Assembly (NCBI RefSeq): GCF_000478605.2
Contig: NZ_ASHX02000001.1
Coordinates: 3,139,895 to 3,203,894, forward strand
Length of the DNA: 64,000 nucleotides
From: Streptomyces thermolilacinus SPC6
GTDB taxonomy: Bacteria; Actinomycetota; Actinomycetes; Streptomycetales; Streptomycetaceae
Direction of reading: 5' to 3'
This document shows positions 52,908 to 61,169 of this stretch, piece by piece (within the stretch, counting starts at the first letter, position 1; each line of letters opens with the position of its first letter). The position numbers and the translations under genes were made by a program. Under the pieces are notes generated by a model, which worked only from the letters and a program-made list of their open reading frames with translations, ran no database searches and was not told the DNA's origin.

Positions 52908-52947
52908 AGGGGGGCCAGGGTCGGCCGGGCCCCGGCTCCCTCGTCGC

Positions 52948-53616
52948 TCAGGCGGGGGTGCCGTCGATCTCCGCGTACCGCTGGACCCAGGCGTGCATGG
53001 CGATCGCGGCGGCGGCCCCCGCGTTGATGGACCGGGTCGAGCCGAACTGCGCGATGGAGCACACCACCCGCGCGTGCTTCCGCGCCTCCTCGGTGAGGCC
53101 CGGCCCCTCCTGCCCGAACAGCAGCACACAGCGGCGCGGCAGCTCGGTGCGCTCCAGCGGCACCGCGCCCGGCAGGTTGTCGATGCCGATGATCGGCAGC
53201 CCCTCCGCCTCGGCCCAGGCCGTCAGCGACTCCGTGTCCGGGTGGTGGCGCACATGCTGGTACCGGTCGGTGACCATCGCGCCGCGCCGGTTCCAGCGGC
53301 GGCGGCCCACGATGTGGACCTCCTTCGCCAGGAAGGCGTTGGCCGTGCGGACGACCGACCCGATGTTGAAGTCGTGGCCCCAGTTCTCCACGGCCACGTG
53401 GAAGTCGTGGCGGCGGGTGTCCAGGTCGGCGACGATCGCCTCGCGCGTCCAGTACCGGTAGCGGTCGACGACGTTGCGCCGGTCGCCCTGGGCGAGCAGC
53501 TCGCGGTCGTACCGCTCGTCCTCGGGCCAGGGCAGGGGGTGCGGCCCGACGCCGACCTGGGGGCCGTAGCCGTCGTCGTACTGGAGGGGGATGTCCGCCT
53601 GGGTGTCGCTGCTCAC
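52948..53616 (-). CDS. SpoU/TrmH family RNA methyltransferase
   Basis: 222 residues. SPOUT motifs: NIGSVVRTANAFLAKEVHIV (motif 1), VLLFGQEGPGLTEEA (motif 2) and STRSINAGAAAAIAMHAWVQ (motif 3, SAM knot). It 2'-O-methylates a ribose in tRNA or rRNA; which nucleotide cannot be said. The GTG at 53616 overlaps the stop of the HTTM gene (GTGA), an odd coupling of an RNA enzyme with a membrane protein. TACTCT six bases upstream could also give an independent leaderless transcript. Confidence 0.88.
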   Translation of the reverse strand: MSSDTQADIPLQYDDGYGPQVGVGPHPLPWPEDERYDRELLAQGDRRNVVDRYRYWTREAIVADLDTRRHDFHVAVENWGHDFNIGSVVRTANAFLAKEVHIVGRRRWNRRGAMVTDRYQHVRHHPDTESLTAWAEAEGLPIIGIDNLPGAVPLERTELPRRCVLLFGQEGPGLTEEARKHARVVCSIAQFGSTRSINAGAAAAIAMHAWVQRYAEIDGTPA

Positions 53617-54830
53617 CCGACGAGAGTACGGGGAGCGGGCGCGTCCGGGCCCGGGCCCCGCTCCTCCCGCTCCACGGTCCTGCGGGACCGCAGCCGCCCG
53701 CCGACGTGGCGGGCCCGGCCCTCCAGCCACAGCAGGAACACCGTCGGCAGGAAGACCGCGTCCGCGGTGATCATGGCCAGGGAGAAGGCCGGCAGTCCGA
53801 GCAGCACCGCGATCCCGGCGTGCTCCATGATCATCACGGCCAGCAGCACGTTCTTGACCCGGCGGTTGAACAAGGTGAACGGGAAGGCGACCTGCACGAT
53901 CACCGTGCCGTAGGTGATGAGCATGACGACCACGCTGGCACCGGCCAGCAGGTCGGAGACGGCGGGCCACGGGGAGAAGTAGTCGAGGTTCAGCGGGTAG
54001 TACAGGGCGGTGCCGTCCTGCCAGCGCGAGCCCTGGATCTTGTACCAGCCGGCCGTCGCGTAGATCAGGCAGACCTCCGCCATGATCACCGCGAGCGTCG
54101 CGTTGTGCAGCAGGTTGGCGAGGACGTCGAGCAGGATGCGCGGCTGGCCGGGAGCGAAGCGGCACACCAGCCACCACGCCCCCTGGGCGAGCCACAGCAG
54201 CCACAGCAGCACCACGATCCACGGCTCGCCGCTCTTGTCCTGGAACAGCGTCGCCGCCACCGGGCCGAGACCCAGCACCGCCCACAGCGCCACCCCCACC
54301 GGATCGGAGCCGCCGCCTTCCGGGCGCCGGGCCCGGCGGCGGGCGTCCAGCGACCAGACGTGTCCGCAGCGGGTGAGGACGAGGTAGATCGCCATGAGGT
54401 GCAGGACGTTGTCGCCGCCGTCGCCCATGAAGACGGACCGGTTCTGCAGCGACAGGACCCCCACCATGAACAGCGCGGACGTGGCCCGGGTGCGCCAGCC
54501 GACCAGCAGCAGCGCGCTGGAGACCACGGCAAGCGCGTAGACGGCCTCGAACCACAGGGCGGAGTCCGACCACATCAGGACGGTGAAGGAGTGGTTGTCC
54601 GCGATCAGCTGCCGCGCCATGTCCCAGCCCCAGGGGCCATCGGGGCCGTACAGCTCGTGGCGGTGGGGGAACTCGCGGAGGAGGAACAGCAGCCAGGTCG
54701 CGGAGAAGCCGATCCGGACGACCGCGCTCTGGTACGGCCCGAGGACGGTGCCGGTGACGCGCTGGACGGCGCGGGCGAGGCGCAGATGGGCGCCTTCCCT
54801 GCGGGGCGCGGGGACGCTGGTCGGGTTCAC
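53613..54830 (-). CDS. HTTM-domain membrane protein (vitamin K carboxylase-like)
   Basis: 405 residues with about eight to nine transmembrane helices. The HTTM signature appears as VRIGFSATWLLFLLREFPHR near the N-terminus, DNVLHLMAIYLVLTRCGHVW, and YATAGWYKIQGSRWQDGTAL (the conserved K-x-x-G-x-x-W). HTTM proteins are homologous to the gamma-glutamyl carboxylase membrane domain; bacterial roles are mostly unknown. The GTG at 54830 overlaps the DUF5819 stop by four bases. The pair is probably one functional unit. Confidence 0.85.
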   Translation of the reverse strand: MNPTSVPAPRREGAHLRLARAVQRVTGTVLGPYQSAVVRIGFSATWLLFLLREFPHRHELYGPDGPWGWDMARQLIADNHSFTVLMWSDSALWFEAVYALAVVSSALLLVGWRTRATSALFMVGVLSLQNRSVFMGDGGDNVLHLMAIYLVLTRCGHVWSLDARRRARRPEGGGSDPVGVALWAVLGLGPVAATLFQDKSGEPWIVVLLWLLWLAQGAWWLVCRFAPGQPRILLDVLANLLHNATLAVIMAEVCLIYATAGWYKIQGSRWQDGTALYYPLNLDYFSPWPAVSDLLAGASVVVMLITYGTVIVQVAFPFTLFNRRVKNVLLAVMIMEHAGIAVLLGLPAFSLAMITADAVFLPTVFLLWLEGRARHVGGRLRSRRTVEREERGPGPDAPAPRTLVG

Positions 54831-55699
54831 CTGGCCTCCTCCGCGGTACGGCCGCCGGTCACGCCGCCCGGCAGGTCGGCCGCGGTCACGGCCCACCAGG
54901 GCAGGAGCCGGTAGTACGGCCGGGTGTCCGTCTTCTCGCGGCTCCACGGCGGGGCGGCGACGCTCGTGGTCGCGGAGCGCACCTGTATCCGCTCGACCTT
55001 GCCGCCCAGCTCGTGCTTCTCCAGCCGCAGCAGGGCGATGCGGCGTATGTAGCGCTCGGACAGTCCTGCGCGCAGCGTGTTGGCCTGGTCGTCGTCGCCG
55101 TGCTGGTTGGCGTAGAAGTCCCAGGCGCGGCGCAGCTCGTTCTGCTGCACGTGGCTGGGGAAGGGGTTGCCGCGGATGGCGGCGGCGTCCTCGGCGGTGA
55201 GGTCGATCCACGGGGTGACCCGGCGGGTGCCGTCACGGGTGACCTCGGCGCGGACCTGGACCGCGATGTTCTGCTGGAGCGGGTTGGGCGCGAACAGCTT
55301 CCAGTTCTGCTCGAACTCCGGCATGACCCAGGCGTCGACCGTCTCGCCGTGCTGCTTGGACAGCGTGTTCGACGGCGCGACGTGCAGGAAGACCATGCCG
55401 ACGTGGAAGCAGGCGACCAGCCCGATCACCGCGAGGGCGACGGCGCCCACGACCTGGTACGGCAGGGAGAGCGCCGCCAGCCCGGCACGGTCCTGGGGGG
55501 CCTCGTGGTGGGCGGCACGGTCCTGGGCGCCGCCGGGGTCCGGGATCGCCGTGCGGTCAGGCGAGCCGGGGTTCTGGCGGCCGAAGTCGGGGGAGCCGGC
55601 GTCCTGGGGGCCGGCCTGGGCCGGGATCGCGGCACCGCCGGGACTCCCGCCGCCGACCGCGTGCCCGGCGCGTCCGCGCTGCTCGTCGTACGACTCCAT
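54827..55699 (-). CDS. DUF5819 family membrane-anchored protein
   Basis: 290 residues. A disordered Gly/Pro/Asp-rich N-terminus (about 1-75), one transmembrane helix (VVGAVALAVIGLVACFHVGM), then an extracytoplasmic domain with NWKLFAPNPLQQNIAVQVRA, the DUF5819 core. DUF5819 proteins commonly sit beside HTTM genes. The ATG at 55699 is preferred over a GTG at 55738 because the intervening codons have poor G+C third positions and overlap a DnaA-box-like sequence. First gene of the DUF5819-HTTM-TrmH operon, divergent from paaA. Confidence 0.8.
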   Translation of the reverse strand: MESYDEQRGRAGHAVGGGSPGGAAIPAQAGPQDAGSPDFGRQNPGSPDRTAIPDPGGAQDRAAHHEAPQDRAGLAALSLPYQVVGAVALAVIGLVACFHVGMVFLHVAPSNTLSKQHGETVDAWVMPEFEQNWKLFAPNPLQQNIAVQVRAEVTRDGTRRVTPWIDLTAEDAAAIRGNPFPSHVQQNELRRAWDFYANQHGDDDQANTLRAGLSERYIRRIALLRLEKHELGGKVERIQVRSATTSVAAPPWSREKTDTRPYYRLLPWWAVTAADLPGGVTGGRTAEEAR

Positions 55700-55730
55700 C
55701 CCGCCCCGTTCCGCGTCTGGCCCACCCCGG

Positions 55731-55739
55731 TTATCCACA
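55731..55739. other. DnaA-box-like sequence
   Basis: TTATCCACA, the exact E. coli-type DnaA box, in the DUF5819/paaA divergent gap. Confidence 0.4.
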
Positions 55740-55784
55740 GGGTTGACACCATACGGGCCGCCGACTCACCATTGAAGTCATTCA

Positions 55785-55798
55785 ACCGAACGATCGGT
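55785..55798. promoter_or_regulatory. PaaR-like operator upstream of paaA
   Basis: ACCGAACGATCGGT, perfect match to ACCGNNCGNNCGGT and exact complement of the site at 51043. It lies 15 bases before the paaA start, eight bases downstream of a TTGAAG -35-like element. Confidence 0.75.
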
Positions 55799-55812
55799 CG
55801 GTAGGGGGCCCG

Positions 55813-56802
55813 ATGACGGCAGTGACTGCGGACTCGCAGGAGGCGTACGAGGCGGTGTTCAACGCCGCCGTGGCCGCCGACGAGCGCATCGAACCGCGCG
55901 ACTGGATGCCCGAGGCGTATCGCGCCACACTCATCCGCCAGATCGCCCAGCACGCGCACTCCGAGATCATCGGCATGCAGCCGGAGGCGAACTGGATCAC
56001 GCGCGCGCCCTCGCTGCGCCGCAAGGCGATCCTGATGGCGAAGGTGCAGGACGAGGCGGGCCACGGCCTGTATCTGTACAGCGCCGCCGAGACCCTGGGC
56101 GTCAGCCGGGACGAGCTGCTGGACAAGCTGCACTCGGGCCGCCAGAAGTACTCGTCGATCTTCAATTACCCCACCCTGACCTGGGCCGACGTCGGCGCGA
56201 TCGGCTGGCTCGTGGACGGCGCCGCGATCACCAACCAGGTGCCCCTGTGCCGCTGCTCCTACGGGCCGTACGCCCGCGCGATGATCCGCGTCTGCAAGGA
56301 GGAGTCCTTCCACCAGCGGCAGGGCTACGAGGCGCTGCTCGCCCTGTCGAAGGGCACGCCCGCGCAGCACGAGATGGCGCAGGACGCCGTCAACCGCTGG
56401 TGGTGGCCGTCGCTGATGATGTTCGGCCCGCCGGACGACGAGTCGGCGCACTCCGCTCAGTCCATGGCGTGGAAGATCAAGCGCCACTCCAACGACGAGC
56501 TGCGCCAGCGCTTCGTGGACATCTGCGTCCCGCAGGCCGAGTCCCTGGGCCTGACCCTCCCCGACCCGGACCTCCGGTGGAACGAGGAGCGGGGCCACTA
56601 CGACTTCGGCGCGATCGACTGGTCGGAGTTCCGCGAGGTTCTCAAGGGCAACGGCCCGTGCAACGACCAGCGGATCAACCAGCGCCGCCGCGCCCACGAA
56701 GAGGGCGCGTGGGTCAGGGAGGCGGCGGCCGCGTACGCCGCGAAGCACAGCGATCGGAACACGGGCGACGAGTCCGGCACCACCGGGGAGGCGACGGCAT
56801 GA
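55813..56802 (+). CDS. paaA: 1,2-phenylacetyl-CoA epoxidase catalytic subunit PaaA
   Basis: 329 residues. Ferritin-like diiron protein: ligand motifs [19 protein letters not shown] (E-x-x-H) and [19 protein letters not shown] (second E-x-x-H). With PaaC it forms the heteromeric core that epoxidises the aromatic ring of phenylacetyl-CoA using O2. AGGGGG lies before the ATG. First gene of paaABCDE; genes overlap or abut throughout, implying strict coupling. Confidence 0.96.
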   Translation: MTAVTADSQEAYEAVFNAAVAADERIEPRDWMPEAYRATLIRQIAQHAHSEIIGMQPEANWITRAPSLRRKAILMAKVQDEAGHGLYLYSAAETLGVSRDELLDKLHSGRQKYSSIFNYPTLTWADVGAIGWLVDGAAITNQVPLCRCSYGPYARAMIRVCKEESFHQRQGYEALLALSKGTPAQHEMAQDAVNRWWWPSLMMFGPPDDESAHSAQSMAWKIKRHSNDELRQRFVDICVPQAESLGLTLPDPDLRWNEERGHYDFGAIDWSEFREVLKGNGPCNDQRINQRRRAHEEGAWVREAAAAYAAKHSDRNTGDESGTTGEATA

Positions 56803-57086
56803 CAACCAGCGACTGGCCGCTGTGGGAGGTGTTCGTGCGCTCGCGCCGCGGGCTGTCCCACACGCACGCGGGGAGCCTGCACGCCCCGGACGCCGAGATG
56901 GCCCTGCGCAACGCCCGCGACCTCTACACCCGGCGCAACGAAGGCGTCTCCATCTGGGTCGTCCCCGCCACCTCCATCACCGCGTCGTCGCCGGACGAGA
57001 AGGACCCGTTCTTCGAGCCGTCCGCCGACAAGCCCTACCGCCACCCCACCTTCTACGAGATCCCCGAGGGGGTGCAGCACCTGTGA
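56799..57086 (+). CDS. paaB: 1,2-phenylacetyl-CoA epoxidase subunit PaaB
   Basis: 95 residues: [20 protein letters not shown] and [20 protein letters not shown] are diagnostic for PaaB, a small structural subunit that bridges PaaAC dimers or the reductase. ATGA overlap with paaA. Confidence 0.95.
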   Translation: MTTSDWPLWEVFVRSRRGLSHTHAGSLHAPDAEMALRNARDLYTRRNEGVSIWVVPATSITASSPDEKDPFFEPSADKPYRHPTFYEIPEGVQHL

Positions 57087-57823
57087 CGACCTCCCTGAAC
57101 ACGGCGGCCCTCGCCCTCGGCGACGACGCGCTGGTGCTGTCCCACCGGCTGGGGGAGTGGGCGGGCCACGCGCCCGTGCTGGAGGAGGAGGTCGCCCTCG
57201 CGAACATCGCGCTGGACCTGCTCGGACAGGCCCGCGTGCTGCTCTCCTTCGTCGGCGACGAGGACGAGCTGGCGTTCCTCCGCGAGGAGCGGGCGTTCCG
57301 CAACACGCAGCTGGTCGAGCAGCCGAACGGCGACTTCGCCCACACGATCGCCCGGCAGCTGTACTTCTCCACGTACCAGCGCCTGCTGTACGGGCGCCTC
57401 GCGGCCGCCGATCCGCGAGACGGCGACGAGGGCCGGGAAGCCCTGCGTGGCCTGGCCGCGAAGGCGGTCAAGGAGGTCGCCTACCACCAGGACCACGCCG
57501 AGCAGTGGACGCTTCGGCTGGGCGACGGTACGCCGGAGAGCCACGACCGGATGCAGCGGGCCTGCGACGCGCTGTGGCGCTACACCGGCGAGATGTTCCA
57601 GCTCGTCGAGGGTGTGGACGTGGACTGGCGGGAGATGGAGGCCGACTGGCTGACGTCGGTGACCGCCGTGCTGGAGCGGGCGACCCTCACCCTTCCCGAA
57701 GGGCCCCGGACGACGGCGTGGAGCGCGGGCGCCGGGCGGCAGGGCGTGCACACCGAGCCGTTCGGGCGGATGCTCGCCGAGATGCAGCACCTGCACCGCA
57801 GCCACCCGGGGGCGTCGTGGTGA
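57083..57823 (+). CDS. paaC: 1,2-phenylacetyl-CoA epoxidase subunit PaaC
   Basis: 246 residues, helical ferritin-like fold related to PaaA. LANIALDLLGQARVLLSFVG and KEVAYHQDHAEQWTLRLGDG are the family landmarks. PaaC scaffolds PaaA and lacks a full diiron site in characterised enzymes. GTG start overlapping the paaB stop (GTGA). Confidence 0.95.
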   Translation: MTTSLNTAALALGDDALVLSHRLGEWAGHAPVLEEEVALANIALDLLGQARVLLSFVGDEDELAFLREERAFRNTQLVEQPNGDFAHTIARQLYFSTYQRLLYGRLAAADPRDGDEGREALRGLAAKAVKEVAYHQDHAEQWTLRLGDGTPESHDRMQRACDALWRYTGEMFQLVEGVDVDWREMEADWLTSVTAVLERATLTLPEGPRTTAWSAGAGRQGVHTEPFGRMLAEMQHLHRSHPGASW

Positions 57824-58314
57824 CCATGACTCCGCTCGAGGAGGAGCTGAGCCGGTTGGCCGGTTCGGTCCCCGACCCCGAGATGCCCGTCCTCACCCTG
57901 GAGGAGCTGGGTGTTCTCCGGGGCGTGCGGGTCGAGGGACCGGGCAAGGTCACGGTCGAGCTGACCCCCACCTACACCGGCTGCCCCGCCATCGAGGCGA
58001 TGTCGTCGGACATCGAGCGGGTCCTCCACGACCGAGGTGTCGAGGACGTCTCGGTGGTCACGGTCCTCTCCCCCGCCTGGTCCACGGACGACATCAGCGA
58101 CGAGGGCCGCCGCAAGCTCGCCGAGTACGGCATAGCCCCGCCCCGGCGGCAGCACTCCCCCGAGGGGCCCGTGCCGCTCACCCTCGCCATCCGCTGCCCG
58201 CACTGCGGCTCGACCGACACCGAGCTGCTGAGCAGGTTCTCCTCGACCGCGTGCAAGTCACTGCGCCGCTGCGCCGCCTGCCGCGAACCCTTCGACCACT
58301 TCAAGGAGTTGTAG
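57820..58314 (+). CDS. paaD: PaaD, maturation factor of the phenylacetyl-CoA epoxidase
   Basis: 164 residues. MIP18/DUF59 fold in the N-terminal 100 (VPDPEMPVLTLEELGVLRGV; PTYTGCPAIEAM) and a C-terminal zinc/iron-sulphur module with four Cys (RCPHCGSTDTEL, CKSLRRCAACREPF). PaaD is thought to assist Fe-S or diiron assembly. GTG at 57820 overlapping the paaC stop; an ATG two codons later is possible. Confidence 0.94.
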   Translation: MTMTPLEEELSRLAGSVPDPEMPVLTLEELGVLRGVRVEGPGKVTVELTPTYTGCPAIEAMSSDIERVLHDRGVEDVSVVTVLSPAWSTDDISDEGRRKLAEYGIAPPRRQHSPEGPVPLTLAIRCPHCGSTDTELLSRFSSTACKSLRRCAACREPFDHFKEL

Positions 58315-59376
58315 ATGTTCCATCCGCTCCGGGTGAGCGAGGTCGAGCGGCTCACGGACGACTCGGTGGCCGTCACCTTCGCCGTGCCGCCCGAGCTGCG
58401 CGAGGCGTTCCGTCACACCCCCGGCCAGCACCTGACGATGCGCCGGACCTCCACGGCCGGGGAGGAGATCCGCCGTACGTACTCCATCTGCGCGCCGGCC
58501 GCGGGCCCCGGCGATGACCCGGTGCTGCGCGTCGGCATCCGGCTGGTCGAGGGCGGCGAGTTCTCCACGTACGCGCTGAAGGAGCTCGCCACCGGGGACA
58601 CGGTCGAGGTCATGGAGCCGATGGGCAGGTTCGTCCTGGAGCCCCGGCCCGGTCACTTCGCGGCGATCGTCGGCGGCAGCGGCATCACGCCCGTGCTGTC
58701 CATCGCCTCGACGCTGCTGGCACGGGAGCCGAAGGCCCGCTTCTGCCTGATACGGAGCGACCGCACGGCCGCCTCCACGATGTTCCTGGACGAGGTCGCC
58801 GACCTGAAGGACCGCTACCCCGACCGCTTCCAGCTGGTCACGGTGCTGTCCCGCGAGGAGCAGCAGACGGGCCTGCCGTCCGGGCGGCTGGACGAGGACC
58901 GGCTGTCCGGCCTCCTCCCGGCGCTGCTCGCGGTGGACGACGTGGACGGCTGGTTCCTGTGCGGACCGTTCGGGCTCGTCCAGGGTGCCGAGCGGGCGCT
59001 GCGCGGCCTCGGTGTCCCGAAGAGCCGGGTCCACCAGGAGATCTTCCACGTGGACGACGGCTCGTCCACCGCCCGCGGGCCCGCTCAGGGCGAGGCCCCG
59101 GCGGCCACCCTGACGGCGACGCTGGACGGCAGGTCCGGGACATGGCCCGTCCAGGACGGCGAGTCCCTGCTGGAGACCGTGCTGCGCGGCCGGTCGGACG
59201 CGCCGTACGCCTGCAAGGGCGGCGTCTGCGGCACGTGCCGGGCGTTCCTGGTCTCCGGCGAGGTGCGGATGGACCGCAATTACGCGCTGGAGGCCGAGGA
59301 GACGGACGCCGGTTATGTCCTGGCGTGCCAGTCGCACGCGATGACACCGGAAGTCGAGCTCGACTTCGACCGGTGA
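58315..59376 (+). CDS. paaE: 1,2-phenylacetyl-CoA epoxidase reductase PaaE
   Basis: 353 residues. FAD-binding ferredoxin-reductase domain (HTPGQHLTMRRTSTAGEEIR, RTYSIC), NAD domain (VGGSGITPVLSIASTLL, WFLCGPFGLV) and C-terminal plant-type 2Fe-2S ferredoxin (CKGGVCGTCRAFL plus the late Cys in LACQSH). It transfers electrons from NADPH to PaaA. The ATG directly follows the paaD stop codon. Last gene of the operon. Confidence 0.95.
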   Translation: MFHPLRVSEVERLTDDSVAVTFAVPPELREAFRHTPGQHLTMRRTSTAGEEIRRTYSICAPAAGPGDDPVLRVGIRLVEGGEFSTYALKELATGDTVEVMEPMGRFVLEPRPGHFAAIVGGSGITPVLSIASTLLAREPKARFCLIRSDRTAASTMFLDEVADLKDRYPDRFQLVTVLSREEQQTGLPSGRLDEDRLSGLLPALLAVDDVDGWFLCGPFGLVQGAERALRGLGVPKSRVHQEIFHVDDGSSTARGPAQGEAPAATLTATLDGRSGTWPVQDGESLLETVLRGRSDAPYACKGGVCGTCRAFLVSGEVRMDRNYALEAEETDAGYVLACQSHAMTPEVELDFDR

Positions 59377-59430
59377 GGCCGCGCCGCCGCGGTGGTGACC
59401 CTGGCGGGTTCCGTCGCGGCGGCCGCCCGC

Positions 59431-59470
59431 CGTACGACAGCCGCGGCCGCGGCGACCGTGGTGTCGTACG
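59431..59470 (+). terminator. Possible terminator after paaE
   Basis: Nine-base arms CGTACGACA/TGTCGTACG (59431-59439, 59462-59470) enclosing the palindrome GCCGCGGCCGCGGC. Confidence 0.45.
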
Positions 59471-59538
59471 ACCGCCGCCCGGTGAGGTCCGACCGGCGAG
59501 CTTCGACCCGTGCGCGGCGACCCACCGGACAGAGTCCG

Positions 59539-59578
59539 GCTGGTGAGCTGGTGAGCTGGTGAGCTGGTGAGCTGGTGA
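59539..59578. repeat. Octamer tandem repeat, five copies
   Basis: GCTGGTGA repeated five times without interruption, 26 bases beyond the rhodanese stop codon. Non-coding simple-sequence repeat. Confidence 0.95.
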
Positions 59579-59603
59579 GGGACGAAAGGCCCCGTGGGCG
59601 TCG

Positions 59604-59948
59604 TCAGGCGACGGCCGCGGGGCCGCCGTGCTCGCTCACCATCGGGCGGCCGGCGCTCTCCCAGGCGAGCATGCCGCCGTCCACGTTCACCGCGTCGATG
59701 CCCTGCTGCACCAGGTACTGCGTGACCTGCGCGGACCGGCCACCGACCCGGCACATCACATAGGCGCGCCGCCCGTCGGCCACCGCCTCCGTCACCTCGC
59801 CGAACCGGGCGACGAACTCGCTCATCGGCACATGCAGGGCGCCCTCGACGTGCCCGGCGGCCCACTCGTCGTCCTCGCGGACATCCAGGACCAGGGCGTC
59901 GCCGGGCACGGAAGCGGCGTCCACGGTGGGCAGCGATGCGAAGTTCAT
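59604..59948 (-). CDS. Rhodanese-like domain protein
   Basis: 114 residues, single rhodanese domain with VLDVREDDEWAAGHVEGALH and the active-site loop VMCRVGGRSAQV (Cys as persulphide carrier). It probably moves sulphane sulphur or acts in thiol redox. AAGGAAAG precedes the ATG. 76 bases downstream of the J-domain gene in the same direction, so cotranscription is possible. Confidence 0.92.
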   Translation of the reverse strand: MNFASLPTVDAASVPGDALVLDVREDDEWAAGHVEGALHVPMSEFVARFGEVTEAVADGRRAYVMCRVGGRSAQVTQYLVQQGIDAVNVDGGMLAWESAGRPMVSEHGGPAAVA

Positions 59949-60024
59949 GGGATCTTTCCTTCTCTCCGGGCCTCCTGGGCGCCTCCACGGGCTCGCAGGG
60001 GCCTCTTCGGGCCTTACGGGGCGG

Positions 60025-61008
60025 TTACGGGGCGGTCGTCAGCGCCGCGAGCTCCGCCTCACGCTCGGACACCTGGGCCAGCAGCTGCTCGGCGACCTCG
60101 TCCAGGAGCCGGTCGGGGTCGTCGGGCGCCATCCGCAGCATCGCACCGATCGCGCTCTCCTCCAGCTCACGCGCCACGACCGTCAGCAGTTCCTTGCGCT
60201 GCGCCAGCCACTCCAGACGCGCGTACAGCTCCTCGGTCTCGCTGTGCGCCGGTTCGGCGGGCGCGGGACCCGCCTCCCACTCCTCGGCGAGCTGCCGCAG
60301 CTGAGCCTCGTCTCCGCGGGCGTACGCGGCGTTGACGCGGGTGATGAACTCGTCGCGCCGCCGCCGCTCCGCCTCCTCGGCTGCCAGGTCGGGATGGGCC
60401 TTGCGGACCAGGTCCCGGTAGAGCTTGCGCGCCTCGTCGCTGGGTCGCACCCGCCGGGGCGCTTGCACGGGCTGCTCGTTCAGCATGGCCGCGGCCTCCG
60501 GGGACAGGCCGTCGGAGTCGATCCAGTTGTGGAACAGCTCGTCCACCCCGGGCATCGGCATGACCAGGGCGCGGGCCTCCTGCGCCCGGCGCAGGTCGTC
60601 CGGGTCGCCGGTGCGGGCCGCCCGTGCCTCCGCGATCAGCGCGTCCAGCTCGTCCAGGCGCGCGTACATCGGGCCGAGCTTCTGGTGGTGCAGCCGGGAG
60701 AAGTTCTCCACCTCGACCCGGAAGGTCTCCACCGCGATCTCGAACTCGATCAGCGCCTGCTCGGCCGCCCGCACGGCACGGGCAAGCCGCGCCTCAGGGG
60801 CCTCATCCGCCCCCTCGGCCTCAGCCCCACCAGGCACCTCGGCACCGGGCACCTCAGCACCGGGCGCCGAGCCGGGCTCGTGGCCGGGCGCCTCGTCGGC
60901 GCCGGGCGTGGCGGGCGGCGGGCCCTGCCGCTCGGGCCGCGGGGGCCGCTGGGCGGCCTCCGCCTCATCCACGGGGGCGCCGGTCAGGTCGTCGCTCGGG
61001 GTCGTCAC
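60025..61008 (-). CDS. J-domain (DnaJ-like) protein
   Basis: 327 residues. Disordered Pro/Ala/Glu N-terminus (about 1-70), a long coiled-coil (about 72-140, RLARAVRAAEQALIEFEIAV), a J-domain near 185-240 (ARKLYRDLVRKAHPDLA with the HPD motif), and a helical C-terminus. Co-chaperone of a DnaK-type Hsp70 by motif; targets unknown. Leaderless GTG at 61008: TAGTCT lies six bases upstream. Confidence 0.85.
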   Translation of the reverse strand: MTTPSDDLTGAPVDEAEAAQRPPRPERQGPPPATPGADEAPGHEPGSAPGAEVPGAEVPGGAEAEGADEAPEARLARAVRAAEQALIEFEIAVETFRVEVENFSRLHHQKLGPMYARLDELDALIAEARAARTGDPDDLRRAQEARALVMPMPGVDELFHNWIDSDGLSPEAAAMLNEQPVQAPRRVRPSDEARKLYRDLVRKAHPDLAAEEAERRRRDEFITRVNAAYARGDEAQLRQLAEEWEAGPAPAEPAHSETEELYARLEWLAQRKELLTVVARELEESAIGAMLRMAPDDPDRLLDEVAEQLLAQVSEREAELAALTTAP

Positions 61009-61014
61009 CCGACC

Positions 61015-61020
61015 AGACTA
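61015..61020 (-). promoter_or_regulatory. Leaderless -10 element of the J-domain gene
   Basis: TAGTCT on the minus strand, six bases before the GTG at 61008. Confidence 0.5.
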
Positions 61021-61169
61021 CGGGCGACCGGCGCCCCACCCGTCACACGCCCGCCCTGCCCCTCCGTCCGCGCCCGTCACACCTTTCGCCCGGCTGCGTC
61101 ACACACCCGCCCGCCCTGCCCCTGCGTCCGCCCCGCCGCCCGCCCCGAGCCGCCGCACGCCCCGACCCG

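Noticed and set aside
59044..59053. TTCCACGTGG in paaE as a parS-like site
   Set aside because: Several mismatches outside CACGTG; common by chance in coding DNA of this composition.
59539..59578. CRISPR array
   Set aside because: The octamer repeats have no spacers, and no cas genes are present. The 38-bp array at 44105 is likewise spacer-free.
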